Of a stretch of DNA of 64,000 bases, positions 52,955-62,101 are shown one piece after another. The translations under genes were made by a program, and so were the position numbers. The notes beneath the pieces are model-generated. The model ran no database searches. It was given only the letters and a program-made list of their open reading frames with translations, and was not told where the DNA came from. The stretch is taken from contig NZ_JARVWQ010000001.1 of the NCBI RefSeq assembly GCF_029846255.1, forward strand, positions 1,966,304 to 2,030,303, given 5' to 3'. Position 1 is the stretch's first letter; each line of letters begins with the position of its first letter. Source of the stretch: Amnibacterium sp. CER49 (GTDB lineage: Bacteria > Actinomycetota > Actinomycetes > Actinomycetales > Microbacteriaceae).

Positions 52955-53605
52955 TCAGCCGCCGGATCCGGCGGGGTCGTCCGTTCCGCTGGGAACGAGG
53001 ACCGGCTGCCCCGCCGGGTGCTCGCGCCATTCGCGCATCCGCCAGCCGCCCGGCTCGCCCTCGAGCGCGACGATGCCGGTGTTCGGCAGCGGATGGGTCG
53101 CGAGGAAGTCGCGGTCCGCGCCCGCGACCGTCGCCGACCAGCAGCGGATCGCGGCGCCGTGGCTCACGACCACGGCGTCGGCGGCGCCGGACTCCGCCAC
53201 CTCGGCGAGCGCCGCGTCGAACCGCGCGAAGAACTCCTCGCCGGTCTCACCGCCCGGCATCGCGACGTCGCGCTCGCCGTTCGCCCAGCGGAACACCGTC
53301 TCCATGTAGGCGCGCTGCGCCTCGCGCGTCCGCTCGCCCTCGAGGTCGCCGGCGCGGATCTCGCGCAGCCCCTCGAGCAGTCGCGGCTCGAGTCCGCGCT
53401 GCTCCGCGGTCGGCGCGATCGTCTCCTGCGTCCGGATGAGCGTGGACGCGAACACCGCATCGATCGGCTCGTCGGCGAGCGTGCCGGAGAGGGCGACCGC
53501 CTGCGTGCGACCGAGCTCGGTGAGCGACGGTCCCGGCCGCGCGGTGTCGAGCACGCCGAGCACGTTCGAGGGGATCTGGGCATGGCGGACGAGCAGCAGG
53601 CGCAC
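52955..53605 (-). CDS. histidine phosphatase superfamily protein
   Basis: 216 residues. The catalytic RHG-type motif is LLLVRHAQI near the N-terminus, with the second His in VVVSHGAAI; ASTLIRTQET holds the conserved Arg. It is of the phosphoglycerate mutase-like type, probably a broad phosphatase. GTG 53605 is chosen because the catalytic fold starts directly there. The gap before it (to 53792) has two copies of the TetR operator found at 32.2 kb, so it is probably under that regulator. Confidence 0.9.
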   Translation of the reverse strand: MRLLLVRHAQIPSNVLGVLDTARPGPSLTELGRTQAVALSGTLADEPIDAVFASTLIRTQETIAPTAEQRGLEPRLLEGLREIRAGDLEGERTREAQRAYMETVFRWANGERDVAMPGGETGEEFFARFDAALAEVAESGAADAVVVSHGAAIRCWSATVAGADRDFLATHPLPNTGIVALEGEPGGWRMREWREHPAGQPVLVPSGTDDPAGSGG

Positions 53606-53665
53606 CCGTCCACCATCGCAGCCCTCGGCTGGCCGCCCGGTCCCGGCCGACGGTCCGGCATTCGG

Positions 53666-53679
53666 AGAACGATCGTTCT
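53666..53679. promoter_or_regulatory. TetR-type operator palindrome, distal locus site 1
   Basis: AGAACGATCGTTCT, the 14-base core of the operator beside tetR, with the flanking G kept on the left side. Confidence 0.72.
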
Positions 53680-53688
53680 TCCATTTGG

Positions 53689-53702
53689 AGAACGATCGTT
53701 CT
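53689..53702. promoter_or_regulatory. TetR-type operator palindrome, distal locus site 2
   Basis: AGAACGATCGTTCT again, centres 23 bases from site 1. TACGCT (53702-53707) directly follows and could be the -10 box for the sigma-like gene. Confidence 0.72.
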
Positions 53703-53791
53703 ACGCTCGGACCAGATCCGCTCCGGGTGCCACGCCTCACCCCGAGCGCCGCACCCTTCCGGTGCGGTTCCCGGCCGGCGTTGGAGGATCC

Positions 53792-54166
53792 GTGGCCCCG
53801 TTCTCCGGCTCCTCGCCGCTCGCCGGACCACTCGGCCCGGCCGGCAGCAGCGCCTCCGCCGTCGGAGCGGTCGCGAACGGCCGCGCGGACGTCGCCGTCC
53901 TGCTCCGCGAGGCGGGCCGAGGGCGCCGCGAGGCGTTCGGGCCGCTCTACGACCTGCTCGCCCCGCGGGTGTTCGCCATCGGGCGGTCCGTGGCCGGCGA
54001 GGGCGCCGCGGAGGCCACGCTCGCGGCGTTCCTCGAGCTGTGGCGGCGGGCGCCGCAGTGGCCCGGCGGGGACGCGGCGGCCGCCGCCGGCTGGGCGCTC
54101 CGCGTCGCGGTCGAGGCGCTCGGCGCCACGCAGCAGCGCGGTGGGAAGGCGCCGGGCGTCTCCTGA
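53792..54166 (+). CDS. sigma-70 region-2-only protein
   Basis: 124 residues. FGPLYDLLAPRVFAIGRSVAGEGAAEATLAAFLELWRRAPQWPGG and AAAGWALRVAVEALG follow sigma-70 region 2, but the usual acidic AEDVVQ segment reads AEATLAA, and region 4 is missing; only 93 bases separate the stop from pgi, too little for it. GGAGG precedes GTG 53792. It may be a decayed sigma, or a small protein that binds RNA polymerase. Two TetR-type operators lie upstream. Confidence 0.7.
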   Translation: MAPFSGSSPLAGPLGPAGSSASAVGAVANGRADVAVLLREAGRGRREAFGPLYDLLAPRVFAIGRSVAGEGAAEATLAAFLELWRRAPQWPGGDAAAAAGWALRVAVEALGATQQRGGKAPGVS

Positions 54167-54259
54167 GATCACCAGGGGACGGCGATACGGTCGGACCGAG
54201 CGACGCCCCCGTTCCCGGCGCGGCGTCCGAGCGTCGACCTTCAGCACGGAGAGCCCTCG

Positions 54260-56011
54260 ATGACCACGACTTCCGACACCCCGCAGGCCGCGTCGAACGG
54301 CCCCGTCGACCCCACCGGCACCGAGGCCTGGCAGGCCCTCGGCCGCATCAAGGCGGGCTTCCGGCCCGACCTGCGCGGCTGGTTCGACAAGGAGCAGGAC
54401 CGCGCCGCGCGCTACACCTTCGAGGCCGGGGACCTCACCGTCGACCTCTCGAAGAACCTGCTCACCGAGGAGGTGCTGCAGCACCTCCTGCAGCTCGCCA
54501 CCGACGTCGACGTGGCCGGCCGCTTCCGGGCGATGATCTCGGGCGAGCACATCAACGTCACCGAGGACCGCGCCGTGCTGCACACCGCGCTGCGCCGCCC
54601 CGCGCAGGGCGAGCTCGAGCCCGCGAAGCCGCTGACGGTCGACGGGCAGGACGTCGACACCGACGTCCGGGCCGTGCTCGACAAGATCTACGGCTTCGCG
54701 AAGGCCGTGCGCAGCGGCGACTGGAAGGGCGTCACCGGTAAGCGCGTCGCGACCGTCGTGAACATCGGCATCGGGGGCTCCGACCTCGGCCCGGTCATGG
54801 TCTACGAGGCCCTCAAGCCCTACGTGCAGGAGGGGCTGGAGTGCCGGTTCGTGTCGAACATCGACCCGTCCGACATCTACGAGAAGACGAAGGACCTCGA
54901 CCCGGAGACGACGCTCTTCATCGTCGCGTCGAAGACCTTCGGCACCCTCGAGACGCTCACGAACGCGCGCCTCGCGCGGCAGTGGCTCTGGGAGCGGCTG
55001 TCGGCGGCGGGCGTGCTCGAGGACTCCGACGACGCGCGCACCACGGCGGTCAGCCGCCATTTCGTCGCCGTCTCGACCGCGCTCGACAAGGTGAAGGCGT
55101 TCGGCATCGACCCCGACAACGCGTTCGGCTTCTGGAACTGGGTCGGCGGCCGCTACTCGGTCGACTCCGCCGTCGGCACCTCGGTCGCGATCGCGATCGG
55201 GCCGGAGGGCTTCGAGGACTTCCTCGCGGGCTTCCACGCCATCGACGAGCACATGCGCACGACCCCGCTCGAGCGGAACGTGCCCGTGCTGATGGGCCTG
55301 CTGAACGTCTGGTACACGAACTTCCTCGGCGCCCAGACGCACGCGGTGCTGCCGTACGCGCAGTACCTGCACCGCTTCCCGGCCTACCTGCAGCAGCTCA
55401 CGATGGAGAGCAACGGCAAGTCGGTGCGCTGGGACGGCTCGCCCGTCACCACCGACACCGGCGAGATCTTCTGGGGCGAGCCGGGCACGAACGGCCAGCA
55501 CGCCTTCTACCAGCTCATCCACCAGGGCACCCGGCTCATCCCGGCCGACTTCATCACGGTCGCGAACCCGGCGCACGCGCTCGTCGACGAGCAGGGCGAC
55601 GGCGGCGCGGTGAAGCCGGGCGCCGACGTGCACGCGCTGTTCCTCGCGAACTTCTTCGCGCAGACGCAGGCGCTCGCCTTCGGCAAGACCTCCGACGAGG
55701 TGCGGGCCGAGGGCGCGAAGGAGTCGGTGGTCACCGCCCGCACGTTCGAGGGCAACCGGCCGACGACGTCGATCATCGCTCCGTCGCTCACGCCCTCGGT
55801 CGTCGGGCAGCTGATCGCGCTCTACGAGCACATCGTGTTCACCGAGGGCACCGTCTGGGGCATCGACAGCTTCGACCAGTGGGGCGTCGAGCTCGGCAAG
55901 CAGCTCGCGCTGCAGATCACGCCGGCGCTGCAGGGCGACACCTCGGCCCTCGAGTCGCAGGACGCCTCGACGCAGTCGCTCATCCGCAAGTACCTCGAGC
56001 TGCGGAAGTAG
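54260..56011 (+). CDS. pgi: glucose-6-phosphate isomerase
   Basis: 583 residues. The signatures are [11 protein letters not shown] (phosphate), [12 protein letters not shown], and [11 protein letters not shown] close to the second active-site half; [17 protein letters not shown] holds the catalytic His region. It interconverts glucose-6-phosphate and fructose-6-phosphate, linking malQ and nagB products to glycolysis. ATG 54260 with GGAG eight bases upstream. Confidence 0.96.
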   Translation: MTTTSDTPQAASNGPVDPTGTEAWQALGRIKAGFRPDLRGWFDKEQDRAARYTFEAGDLTVDLSKNLLTEEVLQHLLQLATDVDVAGRFRAMISGEHINVTEDRAVLHTALRRPAQGELEPAKPLTVDGQDVDTDVRAVLDKIYGFAKAVRSGDWKGVTGKRVATVVNIGIGGSDLGPVMVYEALKPYVQEGLECRFVSNIDPSDIYEKTKDLDPETTLFIVASKTFGTLETLTNARLARQWLWERLSAAGVLEDSDDARTTAVSRHFVAVSTALDKVKAFGIDPDNAFGFWNWVGGRYSVDSAVGTSVAIAIGPEGFEDFLAGFHAIDEHMRTTPLERNVPVLMGLLNVWYTNFLGAQTHAVLPYAQYLHRFPAYLQQLTMESNGKSVRWDGSPVTTDTGEIFWGEPGTNGQHAFYQLIHQGTRLIPADFITVANPAHALVDEQGDGGAVKPGADVHALFLANFFAQTQALAFGKTSDEVRAEGAKESVVTARTFEGNRPTTSIIAPSLTPSVVGQLIALYEHIVFTEGTVWGIDSFDQWGVELGKQLALQITPALQGDTSALESQDASTQSLIRKYLELRK

Positions 56012-56041
56012 CCGCCGCCACCCGGATCCGGGCGCATCGGG

Positions 56042-57115
56042 CTACGTGGCCAGCGCGACGGCTTTCCGGAGGCCCGCGACGAACGCCTCCGGGCGCTCCC
56101 ACGCGGCGAAGTGGCCGCCCGACTCGGCGACGTCCCACTCACGGACGTCGAAGGTGCGCTCGGCGTACCCGCGGGGCGCGTGCAGCAGGTCGCGGGGGAA
56201 CAGCTGGACCGCGAGGGGGGCCGCGACCCGGCCGGGCACCGGCGGCTCGCGCAACGCGTACGGCCCGAACGACGTTCCGATCGTGCCCGTCACCCAGTAG
56301 GCGGTGACCCAGGTCAGCAGGTCGTCGCGCGGGAAGGCGGCCTCCACGTCGCCGTCGCAGTCGCTCCAGCTGCGCAGCTTCTCCACGATCCAGGCCGCGA
56401 GCCCCGCGGGGGAGTCGCCGAGCGCCGCCGCGAGGGTGTTCGGCTTCGTGGCCTGCTCGGCCAGGTAGGCGCCCTCGCCGGCCTGCCAGCGGGCGATCTC
56501 CGCCGAGAAGGCCCGCTCCTCGGGCGTCCAGTCCGAGCGGTCGACCAGCGCGAGCGCCCGCGACGGCACGTCGGTGAGGTGCAGGGCGCCGACGTGCTCG
56601 GGATGCCGGCGGGCGAGCGACTCCGCGACGCTCGTGCCGATGTCGCCCCCCGAGACGGTGCACGCGCCGTAGCCGAGCTCGTCGAGCAGCGCCGCGACCG
56701 GGTCGGCCATCGCGGCGCCCGACGAGGCGGGCAGGTCGCTGAAGGGGTAGCCGGGCAGCGCGGGCACCACCACGTGCACGTCGGGAAGCAGCGGCAGCAC
56801 CCGCGTGAAGCGGAGCACCGAGTCGGGCCAGCCGTGCAGCAGCACCACGACCGGGGCGGCGGGATCCGCGGCCCGCTGGTGCACGGCGCGGAGGCCGCCG
56901 CTCGAGCGCACCCAGGGCAGCGCGCGGATCCGGTCCTCCGCGGCGCGCCAGTCGTGTTCCTCGGCCCAGTACCGGACGAGCCCGGTGAGGTATCCGCTCT
57001 CGACCCCGCGCTCCGGGCCGCCCGGTACGACGTCGACGGTCCTCGTGGCCCGCAGCCGTCGGCGGAGGTCGTCGAGCACGGCGTCGTCGACGGGAGCGGG
57101 GGCTGCGTCCGGCAT
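56042..57115 (-). CDS. epoxide hydrolase (EHN-type alpha/beta hydrolase)
   Basis: 357 residues. The N-terminal domain fits the epoxide hydrolase N-terminal segment (VDDAVLDDLRRRLRATRTVD...YWAEEHDWRAAEDRI), followed by the hydrolase core: LLHGWPDSV, the nucleophile region GGDIGTSV (Asp) and the His in ESGGHFAAWE. Substrate unknown. ATG 57115; GGAGG is somewhat distant and GACGAT lies six bases before. The 101-base gap to the HIT gene stop holds nothing visible. Confidence 0.88.
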   Translation of the reverse strand: MPDAAPAPVDDAVLDDLRRRLRATRTVDVVPGGPERGVESGYLTGLVRYWAEEHDWRAAEDRIRALPWVRSSGGLRAVHQRAADPAAPVVVLLHGWPDSVLRFTRVLPLLPDVHVVVPALPGYPFSDLPASSGAAMADPVAALLDELGYGACTVSGGDIGTSVAESLARRHPEHVGALHLTDVPSRALALVDRSDWTPEERAFSAEIARWQAGEGAYLAEQATKPNTLAAALGDSPAGLAAWIVEKLRSWSDCDGDVEAAFPRDDLLTWVTAYWVTGTIGTSFGPYALREPPVPGRVAAPLAVQLFPRDLLHAPRGYAERTFDVREWDVAESGGHFAAWERPEAFVAGLRKAVALAT

Positions 57116-57216
57116 GCCGCGATCGTCCTCCTCGAGACCCGCCCGCGCCATGTGCGGAGACCATCCGCGGTGCGCGGGCGGAGGCGTCGCGTCGGGTCCT
57201 GCAGGGCGCGCAGGTG

Positions 57217-57663
57217 CTACGGGGCGAGCGCCTCCCGGATCGCCTGGGCGTCGCGCTCGAGCAGCGCGCGGTCGTGGGCGGGCCCGATCGGGAACATCAG
57301 CTCCCCGCCGTCGCCCTCGAAGCGCGGGACGACGTGGAGGTGGAGGTGGAGCACCGTCTGGAAGGCGGCCGCACCGTCGCAGAGGAGGAGGTTGACGCCG
57401 TCGGTGCGCAGGCTCGAGCGGCGCAGTGCGCGGGCGAGGTCGTGCGCGACCGACCAGACCCGCCTGCCCGTGTCCGGATCCGTGTCGTCGAGACCCACCG
57501 AGTGCCGCTTCGGCACGACGAGCAGGTGTCCCGGCGTCACCGGATGCAGGTCGAGGAACGCGATCACCTCGTCGTCCTCGTGGACGACGCTCGCCTCGGC
57601 CTCGCCGGCCGCGATCGCGCAGAAGACGCACCCGTCGCCGGTCGAGGTCGCGGGACCCGACAT
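57217..57663 (-). CDS. HIT-family protein
   Basis: 148 residues. CVFC at residues 12-15 is the zinc pair of the HINT-type branch, HPVTPGHLLVVPKRH the first conserved stretch, and LHLHLHVVPR the histidine triad. It probably cleaves nucleotide phosphoramidates or adenylated compounds. It begins six bases after the stop of the CoA-binding gene and so is the last gene of the metY operon. Confidence 0.92.
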   Translation of the reverse strand: MSGPATSTGDGCVFCAIAAGEAEASVVHEDDEVIAFLDLHPVTPGHLLVVPKRHSVGLDDTDPDTGRRVWSVAHDLARALRRSSLRTDGVNLLLCDGAAAFQTVLHLHLHVVPRFEGDGGELMFPIGPAHDRALLERDAQAIREALAP

Positions 57664-57669
57664 TCGCGG

Positions 57670-58350
57670 CTAGCGCAGCGTCTTCCGTGCCGAGATCTGG
57701 CCGGTGTCGAAGCCCATGAGGTGCAGGCCGCCGTGGAAGCGGGCGTGCTCGATCTTGATGCAGCGGTCCATCACGACGGTGAGGCCCTTGCTCTCGCCGT
57801 AGTACGCGGCGTCCTGGTTCCAGATGCCGAGCTGCACCCAGATCGTCGGCGCCCCGATCTCCACGACCTGGTCGACGACGGCCGGGATGTCGCTGCCCTT
57901 GCGGAACACGTCGACGATGTCGGGCACCTCGGGCAGCGACTGCAGGTCCGGGTACGCGGGCTGGCCGAGGATCTCCGCGGCGTTCGGGTTCACGAAGTAC
58001 ACGCGGTAGTCGCTCGACTGGAGCAGGTAGGTGCCGACGAAGTAGCTGGAGCGTGCCGGATTCGGGCTCGCCCCGACGATCGCGACGCTCTTCGCGCGCC
58101 GCAGGATGCCGAGCCGCTGCTTCGCGTCGGGGCCGTGCCACGTGCGGGCCGCCTTCAGCCGCTTCGCGAGCGGGCTCGAGGCGGGGATGTCGCAGGTGAG
58201 GCCGTTCGAGAGCGTCGCCGTGACCGTCTCGGCGATCGCCGGCGCCTGCGGGCCTCCGTGCAGGTCGGTGACGACCGCGCCGTCCTGCGCGCCCGCGGCG
58301 CTCTCGGTGACCGTGCCCGGACCTGCCGCGTTCGAGATCGTGTCGCTCAT
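57670..58350 (-). CDS. CoA-binding protein
   Basis: 226 residues. The N-terminal 75 are low-complexity; then a CoA-binding Rossmann fold: SVAIVGASPNPARSSYFVGTYLLQ, VYFVNPNAAEILGQPAYPDLQSLPEVPDIVDVFRK, and TIWVQLGIWNQDAAYYGESKGLTVVMDRCIKIEHAR. Such small proteins are often beside O-acetylhomoserine enzymes in actinobacteria. GGAGGAGC precedes ATG 58350, which overlaps the stop of the Dabb gene (ATGA). Confidence 0.9.
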   Translation of the reverse strand: MSDTISNAAGPGTVTESAAGAQDGAVVTDLHGGPQAPAIAETVTATLSNGLTCDIPASSPLAKRLKAARTWHGPDAKQRLGILRRAKSVAIVGASPNPARSSYFVGTYLLQSSDYRVYFVNPNAAEILGQPAYPDLQSLPEVPDIVDVFRKGSDIPAVVDQVVEIGAPTIWVQLGIWNQDAAYYGESKGLTVVMDRCIKIEHARFHGGLHLMGFDTGQISARKTLR

Positions 58351-58781
58351 CGCCGCTCCTCCTCGTTCCATCCTGCGCCCGCCGGGCCGCCGTCGTGGTC
58401 CGCGTCGAAGTCGAAGACGAGCACGCCGTCCTCGGCGAGCAGCGGCCCGACGAAGGCCTTGAAGGCGTCGTGCGGCTCGTCGAACGGCACGCCCTCGCCG
58501 ACGAAGGGGCGGCCGAGGTAGTAGTTGCGGTCGCCCTCGGAGGCGAACTCGACGACGAAGCCGAGCTCGAGCCCGCGGCCGACGCCCTCGGGGCTCGTCT
58601 GCGGCCCGCTGCGGATGCGGCGGATGTACCGGCGGCCTTCGCGCTCGCTGTCCGCGAGGGCCCGGAACCGGCGCTCGACCTCGGCGCGATCCGCGTCGGT
58701 GGCGTCGTCACGGAGGCGGAAGAGCACGATGTGGACGACGTCGCCCGGCTTGTACCCGGGGTCGGTCTCGAGCGCGGTCAT
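58347..58781 (-). CDS. Dabb-family (stress-responsive alpha/beta barrel) protein
   Basis: 144 residues, with VVHIVLFRLRDDATDADRAEVERRFRAL, GLELGFVVEFASEGDRNYYL, and HDAFKAFVGPLLAEDGVLVFDFD: the ferredoxin-like Dabb fold. Enzymatic role uncertain. Translationally coupled on both sides: its ATG overlaps the metY stop and its stop overlaps the CoA-binding start. Confidence 0.87.
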   Translation of the reverse strand: MTALETDPGYKPGDVVHIVLFRLRDDATDADRAEVERRFRALADSEREGRRYIRRIRSGPQTSPEGVGRGLELGFVVEFASEGDRNYYLGRPFVGEGVPFDEPHDAFKAFVGPLLAEDGVLVFDFDADHDGGPAGAGWNEEERR

Positions 58782-60079
58782 GCGGCGGACCGCTTCTCGA
58801 CGGCGGCGTCGAGCGCCTGGTCGAGGTCGGCGACGATGTCCTCGACGTCCTCGATGCCGACGCTGATACGCACGAGGCCGGGGTCGACGCCCGCGTCGAG
58901 CAGCTGCTGCTCGTTCAGCTGCGCGTGGGTGGTCGATGCGGGGTGGATGACGAGGGTCTTCGCGTCGCCGATGTTCGCGAGGTGGCTCGCGAGGTCCACC
59001 GACTCGATGAACGTCTGGCCCGCGTCGCGGCCGCCCTTGATGCCGAACCCGAACACCGCGCCCGGGCCCTTCGGCAGGTACTTCGCGGCGCGCTCGTGGT
59101 GCGGGTGGTTCGGCAGGCCCGCCCAGTGGACGTACTCGATGCGGTCGTCCTGCTCGAGCCACTCCGCCACGACGCGGGCGTTGTCGACGTGCGCCTGCAT
59201 CCGGAACGGCAGGGTCTCGACGCCCTGCGACAGCAGGAACGCGGAGTGCGGCGACAGCACCGGGCCGATGTCGCGCAGCTGCTCGGCGCGGAGGCGGGTG
59301 AGGAAGGCGTACTCGCCGAAGTTGCCGGACCACTGCAGCCCGCCGTAGGTCGGCACCGCCTGACCGAAGAGCGGGAAGCGCTCGCTGTGCCAGTCGAACC
59401 GGCCGGACTCCGAGACGACGCCGCCGAGCGTGGTGCCGTGGCCGCCGAGGAACTTCGTCGCCGAGTGCACGACGATGTCGGCGCCCCACTCCATCGGCCG
59501 CGACAGGTACGGCGTCGCGATGGTGGCGTCGATCATGAGCGGCACGCCCGCGGCGTGCGCGACGTCGGCGAGGCCCTCGACGTCGGCGACCTCGCCGGAC
59601 GGGTTCGCGACGCTCTCGGCGAAGACCACCTTCGTGCGGTCGGTGATCGCCCTCGCGTACTCCTCGGGGTCCGACGAGCGGACGAAGGTGGTCTCGACCC
59701 CGAAGCGGCGCAGCGCGATGTCGAGCTGCGTGAGCGAGCCGCCGTAGAGCTGCGACGACGCCACGATGTGGTCGCCCTGGCCGGCGAGCGCGGCGAAGGT
59801 GATGTATTGCGCGCCGAGCCCCGACGAGGTCGCGACGGCGCCGAGCGCCCCTTCCAGGCTCGCGATGCGCTCCTCGAAGCTCGCCACGGTCGGGTTCGCG
59901 AGACGGCTGTAGATGTTGCCGTACTTCTGCAGGGCGAAGCGGGCCGCGGCGTCCGCGGTGTCGTCGAAGACGAAGGCGCTCGTCTGGTAGATCGGCACGG
60001 CGCGGGCACCGGTGACGGGGTCCGGGATGTTGCCCGCGTGGATCGCCCGGGTGCGGAAGCCGTACTCACGATCAGCCAT
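58778..60079 (-). CDS. metY: O-acetylhomoserine sulfhydrylase
   Basis: 433 residues. The PLP Lys lies in HSATKFLGGHGTTLGG (near 208-212), and the N-terminal RAIHAGNIPDPVTGARAVPIYQTSAFVF and YSRLANPT are the MetY-type signatures; the length (about 430) also fits MetY rather than the shorter MetB. It makes homocysteine from O-acetylhomoserine and sulfide. Start ATG 60079 has TACCGT six bases before it. First gene of a four-gene operon. Confidence 0.94.
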   Translation of the reverse strand: MADREYGFRTRAIHAGNIPDPVTGARAVPIYQTSAFVFDDTADAAARFALQKYGNIYSRLANPTVASFEERIASLEGALGAVATSSGLGAQYITFAALAGQGDHIVASSQLYGGSLTQLDIALRRFGVETTFVRSSDPEEYARAITDRTKVVFAESVANPSGEVADVEGLADVAHAAGVPLMIDATIATPYLSRPMEWGADIVVHSATKFLGGHGTTLGGVVSESGRFDWHSERFPLFGQAVPTYGGLQWSGNFGEYAFLTRLRAEQLRDIGPVLSPHSAFLLSQGVETLPFRMQAHVDNARVVAEWLEQDDRIEYVHWAGLPNHPHHERAAKYLPKGPGAVFGFGIKGGRDAGQTFIESVDLASHLANIGDAKTLVIHPASTTHAQLNEQQLLDAGVDPGLVRISVGIEDVEDIVADLDQALDAAVEKRSAA

Positions 60080-60085
60080 GACCCG

Positions 60086-60091
60086 ACGGTA
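60086..60091 (-). promoter_or_regulatory. -10-like box, leaderless start of metY operon
   Basis: TACCGT on the minus strand, six bases before ATG 60079. No riboswitch-like leader is possible if this is the only promoter. Confidence 0.5.
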
Positions 60092-60163
60092 CCTTCGGCG
60101 GCTCGGGGCCCCTGTGCGCTCCGTGACGCCGGATGACGGCGGCGTGACGGATGCCGGCGGCGG

Positions 60164-60571
60164 TCAGTCGCGGCGTCGCGCCCAGCTGAGCAGCGCGACG
60201 AGGGCGGCCGCCGCGCCCGGCAGCACCGCGGGCAGCGGGGAGGCGAGATCGAGCTCGCCGTGGTGCGCGGCTGCGGCGAGGTAGGGCGCCGCGACCGCCA
60301 CGGGCAGCCAGAGCGCGGGCGTGAGCAGGAGCAGCCAGCCGAAGCGACGGCGGTGCAGTGCCGCACCGAGCACGCCGAACGCGGCGGTCGCGAGCAGCAG
60401 CGTGACGAGCGCGACGGGCCAGACGCCGAAGAGCAGGGCGACGAGCGCGTACTGCATCATCTCGCCGAGCAGGGCGCCGACGACGAACGCGACCAGGGCG
60501 TGCAACCAGGACCGGCGCGGCAGGCGCCGAAGCCGCGCGGGCGCGGTCGCCGGGCGCTCGGCGGTGCTCAT
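60164..60571 (-). CDS. small multi-pass membrane protein
   Basis: 135 residues with about four hydrophobic helices after a basic N-terminus (RLRRLPRRSWLHALV). No family recognised. Start ATG 60571 is preceded by CAGGGT six bases before. The neighbours give no clear functional link; the upstream 138-base gap holds only GC-rich sequence. Confidence 0.72.
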   Translation of the reverse strand: MSTAERPATAPARLRRLPRRSWLHALVAFVVGALLGEMMQYALVALLFGVWPVALVTLLLATAAFGVLGAALHRRRFGWLLLLTPALWLPVAVAAPYLAAAAHHGELDLASPLPAVLPGAAAALVALLSWARRRD

Positions 60572-60577
60572 GGGGCC

Positions 60578-60583
60578 ACCCTG
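60578..60583 (-). promoter_or_regulatory. -10-like box, leaderless start of membrane protein gene
   Basis: CAGGGT, six bases before ATG 60571. Confidence 0.42.
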
Positions 60584-60709
60584 GCAGCGGCGGCCCCCGC
60601 GGGCTTCCCCGCTTCCAGGGGCCCCGGACCCCGTGCGCCCCCGGGCCGCGCACGGCGCTCGCCGACGTCGTCCGGCCGGGCGCGCCCACCTGACGCCGCG
60701 CGTGCGGGC

Positions 60710-61930
60710 TCAGGGCCGCAGCAGGATCGCGTCGGCCGCCCGGCGCCCCGAGAGCAGCGCGCCCTGCGACGACGGGGTGTCGCGCCAGTCGCCCGCGACG
60801 AGCAGCCCGGGGGCGAGGCGGACCGGGCGCCGCAGCGGGCTGCCGCCGGGGTGGTCGGGCAGGGCCTCCGGCACGCGGGAGACGGCGACCTCCGTCCAGC
60901 CGCGGGTGTCGACGCCCCAGAGCCGGGTCAGGGTCGCGTGGAGCAGGTCGGGCGGCAGCGGCTCGGGGCCGAGCGTCGAGGAGGCGATGAGGGCGCCGCG
61001 GCCCGTCGCGTACTCGGGCGCGGCGTTGCTCATCACGACCGTGTTCGCGACCGGGCCGCGCTCGGTGTCGAGCACGAGGATCGGCCGCTGCACCGGTGCC
61101 TCGGGAGCGGCGTGCCAGACGGTGGTGACGCTGTGCACGCGCGGCGGTGCCTCGCCGAGCAGGGTCGCGGCCTGCACGGGGCCCGCGGCGACGACGACCG
61201 CGCGCGCCCTGAGCGTGCCCTCGCCCTCGACGTCCACCTCGCCGGGGCGCACCGCGACGACGCGGCGGCCGTACCCGAGCGCGCCCGGCGGCAGGCGCGC
61301 GGCGAGGCGCTCCGGCAGCGCGCCGACCCCGCCCACGGGCACGACGACGCGGCCGCGGACGAAGGTGCGCAGCACGTACTCGACGAACCGGCTCGAGGTC
61401 GTCAGGCGGTCCTCGAGCAGCACGCCCGAGAGGAAGGGGCGCAGGAAGTGCTCCGTCGGCGCGCCGTCGAGGCCCGCGGACTCGAGGACCTCGAGGAACG
61501 CGCGATCGGGCCGGCGGCGGAGCGCTTCGACGGGGCCGTAGGAGACGGCGGCGACGAAGGCGCCGAGCCGCGCGAGCTCGGCGGGGGAGCCGGCGACGCC
61601 GGTGGCGAGGCCGCGGACACCGGTCGGGATGCGGCGCGGATCGGCGACGAGGTGCAGGGCGTCGCTGCGGCGCAGCAGCGCCCCGCGGTCGAAGTCGCGC
61701 AGCTGCAGCGAGTCGAGCACGTCGAGCCGCTGCAGCTCCGAGTACGCGGTGTTCAGCACCTGGAAGCCGCGGTCGATCGTGTAGCCGTCGACGACATCCG
61801 AGCGCACCCGGCCGCCCGGCCCGTCGGACGCCTCGAGCACCCGCACGGAGCGCCCGGCGGCCGTGAGGCGCAGAGCGGTGGCGAGCCCGGCGAGCCCCGC
61901 CCCGACGACGAGCACGTCCGCATCGCTCAT
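60710..61930 (-). CDS. FAD-dependent amine oxidase/protoporphyrinogen oxidase-like protein
   Basis: 406 residues. An N-terminal FAD fold VLVVGAGLAGLATALRLTAAGRSVRVLEASDGPGG with GGR of the amine-oxidase family; the C-terminal FAD stretch APGLLVAGDWRDTPSSQGALLSGRRAA closes the fold. Such proteins in actinomycetes are often called protoporphyrinogen oxidase or phytoene desaturase-like without proof. Substrate unknown. Start ATG 61930 with TAGCGT six bases before it. Confidence 0.87.
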   Translation of the reverse strand: MSDADVLVVGAGLAGLATALRLTAAGRSVRVLEASDGPGGRVRSDVVDGYTIDRGFQVLNTAYSELQRLDVLDSLQLRDFDRGALLRRSDALHLVADPRRIPTGVRGLATGVAGSPAELARLGAFVAAVSYGPVEALRRRPDRAFLEVLESAGLDGAPTEHFLRPFLSGVLLEDRLTTSSRFVEYVLRTFVRGRVVVPVGGVGALPERLAARLPPGALGYGRRVVAVRPGEVDVEGEGTLRARAVVVAAGPVQAATLLGEAPPRVHSVTTVWHAAPEAPVQRPILVLDTERGPVANTVVMSNAAPEYATGRGALIASSTLGPEPLPPDLLHATLTRLWGVDTRGWTEVAVSRVPEALPDHPGGSPLRRPVRLAPGLLVAGDWRDTPSSQGALLSGRRAADAILLRP

Positions 61931-61936
61931 GCGGGG

Positions 61937-61942
61937 ACGCTA
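61937..61942 (-). promoter_or_regulatory. -10-like box, leaderless start of FAD oxidase gene
   Basis: TAGCGT, six bases before ATG 61930. Confidence 0.5.
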
Positions 61943-61958
61943 GCCGTGGTGCCCTCCC

Positions 61959-61991
61959 CGGACGCAGGGGATCCGCCCGGATGCAGGGGCC
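61959..61991. repeat. direct repeat flanking the nested palindrome, copy 1
   Basis: GGACGCAGGGGATCCGCCCGG and the following GATGCAGGGGCCG nearly match the copy at 62102-62134. The two copies lie on either side of the GTGTAGGT-type element. Confidence 0.75.
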
Positions 61992-62007
61992 GCAGCCGGC
62001 GGCGCAC

Positions 62008-62086
62008 GACCGCGTGTAGGTACTTCGCCCTGGTGTAGGTGCGGATCCGGCTTCTGCACCTACACGGGGGCGGATCACCTACGGCC
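62008..62086. repeat. nested inverted repeat, GTGTAGGT family, copy 2
   Basis: The reverse complement aligns along its length with the element at 7861-7942, sharing GTAGGTGATCCGCCCC at one end and GCGAAGTACCTACACGCGGT at the other. The inner arms (GGTGTAGGTGC and GCACCTACAC) form the second hairpin. It is enclosed by a pair of direct repeats. Confidence 0.85.
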
Positions 62087-62101
62087 GGTATCGACGCTCC
62101 C

